24,680 bases of DNA from Clostridia bacterium (lineage in GTDB: Bacteria > Bacillota > Clostridia > Oscillospirales > Acutalibacteraceae). Where the stretch lies: NCBI GenBank assembly GCA_900766895.1, contig CAAFXF010000053.1:1-24680 (forward strand), given 5' to 3'. The first letter of the stretch is position 1; every line of letters begins with the position of its first letter. Shown one piece after another: positions 23,617 through 24,680 of this stretch. Under the pieces are notes generated by a model. It saw only the letters and a list, made by a program, of their open reading frames with translations. It ran no database searches and was not told the origin of the DNA. The position numbers and the translations under genes are program-made.

Positions 23617-23693
23617 GGCCCGGTAGTTCAGTTGGTTAGAACGCCAGCCTGTCACGCTGGAGGTCGACGGTTCGAGCCCGTTCCGGGTCGCCA
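23617..23693 (+). tRNA. tRNA-Asp (anticodon GTC)
   Basis: A 77-base cloverleaf. The acceptor GGCCCGG pairs with CCGGGTC, the anticodon GTC is at 23651-23653, discriminator G and CCA are encoded. Confidence 0.97.
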
Positions 23694-23699
23694 TTTAAT

Positions 23700-23775
23700 G
23701 CTTCTGTAGCTCAGTCGGTAGAGCAGTGGACTGAAAATCCACGTGTCGATGGTTCGATTCCGTCCGGAAGCACCA
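23700..23775 (+). tRNA. tRNA-Phe (anticodon GAA)
   Basis: A 76-base cloverleaf. The acceptor GCTTCTG pairs with CGGAAGC with one T-G wobble, the anticodon GAA is at 23733-23735, and CCA is encoded. Confidence 0.97.
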
Positions 23776-23779
23776 ATTT

Positions 23780-23855
23780 GCGGATTTAGCTCATCCGGTA
23801 GAGCGTCACCTTGCCAAGGTGAAGGTAGCGAGTTCGAGTCTCGTAATCCGCTCCA
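23780..23855 (+). tRNA. tRNA-Gly (anticodon GCC)
   Basis: A 76-base cloverleaf. The acceptor GCGGATT pairs with AATCCGC, the anticodon GCC is at 23813-23815, discriminator T and CCA are encoded. Confidence 0.97.
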
Positions 23856-23857
23856 CA

Positions 23858-23897
23858 TTAATAGAAAACACTTTTAATGTGTTTTCTATTAATTTTA
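23858..23897 (+). terminator. Terminator-like hairpin between tRNA-Gly and tRNA-Cys
   Basis: The 14-base arms 23858-23871 and 23879-23892 are perfectly complementary, and TTTTAT follows. A competing pairing joins CACATTA (23854-23860), which starts in the Gly CCA end, with TAATGTG (23875-23881). The hairpin is AT-rich and the T tract short, so termination may be partial. Confidence 0.55.
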
Positions 23898-23898
23898 T

Positions 23899-23972
23899 GG
23901 CACCATAGCCAAGGGGTAAGGCAGAGGTCTGCAACACCTTTATCCCCAGTTCAAATCTGGGTGGTGCCTCCA
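23899..23972 (+). tRNA. tRNA-Cys (anticodon GCA)
   Basis: A 74-base cloverleaf. The acceptor GGCACCA pairs with TGGTGCC, the anticodon GCA is at 23931-23933, discriminator T and CCA are encoded. It lies beyond the terminator-like hairpin and has no clear promoter of its own. Confidence 0.95.
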
Positions 23973-23973
23973 T

Positions 23974-24008
23974 AGCCTCAAGTACGAAAGTGCTTGGGGC
24001 TTATTTCT
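23974..24008 (+). terminator. Terminator of the tRNA cluster
   Basis: A 12-bp stem (23974-23985 with 23990-24001), some G-T pairs, is closed by a GAAA tetraloop. TTATTTCTT follows. Confidence 0.8.
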
Positions 24009-24054
24009 TACCTTTTACCTCTTCACTCTTACCTCATAATAAAGGAGATATTCT

Positions 24055-24588
24055 ATGGAATTGTCAACCGCTATTACACAAAGAAGAAGCATCAGAAAAT
24101 ACGACACCGAAAAGTGTGTTACAAAAGAACAGATTGAACAATTAATCAGTTCGGCTATTTATGCTCCGTCCTGGAAAAATTCTCAAACAGCAAGGTATTA
24201 CTGTGCAGTAGATAAAAACGCAACAGATATAATAAAAAATGCTTTGCCTGAATTTAATCAAAAAAGATGTGACGGTGCTGCCTTAGTTGTAACAACCTTT
24301 GTGCATAACCGTTCGGGTTTCACGGCACAGGGAGAGCCTGAAAACGAATGCGGTAACGGTTGGGGATATTATGATTTAGGTTTGGCAAACCAAAACATTT
24401 TGCTAAAAGCAACCGAAATGGGACTCGGTACATTGGTTATGGGTATAAGAGATGCCGTAATTATCAGAGAAGCATTATCAATCCCGGATGAAGAAACAAT
24501 AGTATCTGTAATTGCAATCGGTTATCCCGATGCACAGCCTGAAATGCCAAGCAGAAAAACTACAGACGATATTATTACATGGATATAA
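24055..24588 (+). CDS. Nitroreductase-family FMN oxidoreductase
   Basis: A 177-residue flavoprotein of the nitroreductase superfamily, using NAD(P)H to reduce an unknown substrate. The family opening is plain: a helix followed by QRRSIRKYD, whose Arg and Ser residues contact FMN phosphate, then APSWKNSQ at the isoalloxazine site, and GLGTLVMG near the C-terminal third. It belongs to the short subfamily. AAAGGAGAT precedes the ATG. It stands alone between the tRNA terminator and its own terminator. Its physiological substrate cannot be read from sequence. Confidence 0.9.
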   Translation: MELSTAITQRRSIRKYDTEKCVTKEQIEQLISSAIYAPSWKNSQTARYYCAVDKNATDIIKNALPEFNQKRCDGAALVVTTFVHNRSGFTAQGEPENECGNGWGYYDLGLANQNILLKATEMGLGTLVMGIRDAVIIREALSIPDEETIVSVIAIGYPDAQPEMPSRKTTDDIITWI

Positions 24589-24589
24589 T

Positions 24590-24616
24590 AAAAAAGGAGC
24601 CGAAGCTCCTTTTTTT
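24590..24616. terminator. Bidirectional terminator between nitroreductase and mscS-like gene
   Basis: AAAAAAGGAGC (24590-24600) and GCTCCTTTTTT (24605-24615) are perfectly complementary around a CGAA tetraloop. Both strands give a T run after the stem, serving the two convergent genes. It overlaps the stop codon of the leftward gene. Confidence 0.9.
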
Positions 24617-24680
24617 ATTTTTGTAAATATATAGTTGATGTAGGGTAAGCAAAATCAGTATTATTTGCCTCAACTATTCT
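24615..24680 (-). CDS. C-terminal end of an MscS-type mechanosensitive channel (cut by window edge)
   Basis: On the minus strand an open frame enters from the window edge and ends in TAA at 24617-24615. The 21 visible residues end in NNTDFAYPTSTIYLQK. The F-A-Y/F-P-T-x-T-V/I-Y-L pattern is the usual C-terminus of MscS/YnaI-family channels, which release osmolytes on hypo-osmotic shock. The frame fits without interruption to the edge, and the shared terminator supports a real gene end. The rest of the gene lies outside the window, so subfamily and length are unknown. Confidence 0.75.
   Translation of the reverse strand, partial: RIVEANNTDFAYPTSTIYLQK

Noticed and set aside
23470..23858. Two minus-strand frames over the tRNA cluster (about 74 and 68 codons)
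   Set aside because: They are antisense translations of tRNA genes, a well-known source of false proteins rich in NRARTCDP and GLRDSNS-like strings.

Overview
The window is AT-rich chromosomal DNA from a low-GC Gram-positive, most likely a gut Clostridia of the Ruminococcaceae/Oscillospiraceae type. The grounds are AGGAGG-type ribosome sites and TTGACA/TATAAT promoters, a remA-gmk-rpoZ-priA-def-fmt-rsmB-rlmN-prpC-prkC-rsgA-thiN-spoVM gene order like that of Bacillus and Clostridia, a SpoVM peptide that implies endospore ancestry, and a sialic-acid catabolic cluster typical of mucin-associated gut bacteria. Species cannot be fixed from the sequence.

Left part. Positions 18-502 hold a free-standing transcription unit with no ordinary protein gene: a strong promoter, about 450 nt of RNA and a strong terminator. 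The RNA can fold through a long closing stem (50-63 with 310-324), a 25-pair interrupted stem (118-144 with 214-246) and a possible pseudoknot (220-224 with 286-290). It also carries a 15-codon ORF with a near-perfect ribosome site, and three tandem copies of a 'GAGGT, spacer, ATG, one or two codons, stop' module. I cannot match it to a known RNA family, and it is the best candidate for something undescribed. Positions 508-3768 are a divergent sialic-acid module: a ROK kinase and nanE leftward, nanA and an unknown single-pass membrane protein rightward. The two promoters meet at a 24-bp palindrome whose arms contain both -35 boxes.

Middle part (3849-16729). A long, tightly packed housekeeping operon: yicC, remA, gmk, rpoZ, priA, def, fmt, a zinc metallopeptidase, rsmB, rlmN, a PP2C phosphatase, a PASTA Ser/Thr kinase, rsgA and thiN. 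It joins nucleotide supply, transcription, replication restart, start-methionine formylation and deformylation, rRNA methylation, ribosome assembly and Ser/Thr phospho-signalling. Many junctions overlap by 1-4 bases, pointing to translational coupling.

Right part (16781-24680). Two small genes follow thiN: a 48-residue Cys-rich membrane peptide and a 29-residue SpoVM. Next come lon-engB-lysA, a unit with a YerC/TrpR-like regulator, a methyltransferase and hslO, a five-tRNA cluster (Val, Asp, Phe, Gly, Cys), a nitroreductase, and the cut-off C-terminus of a convergent MscS-type channel gene. The nitroreductase and MscS genes share a bidirectional terminator.
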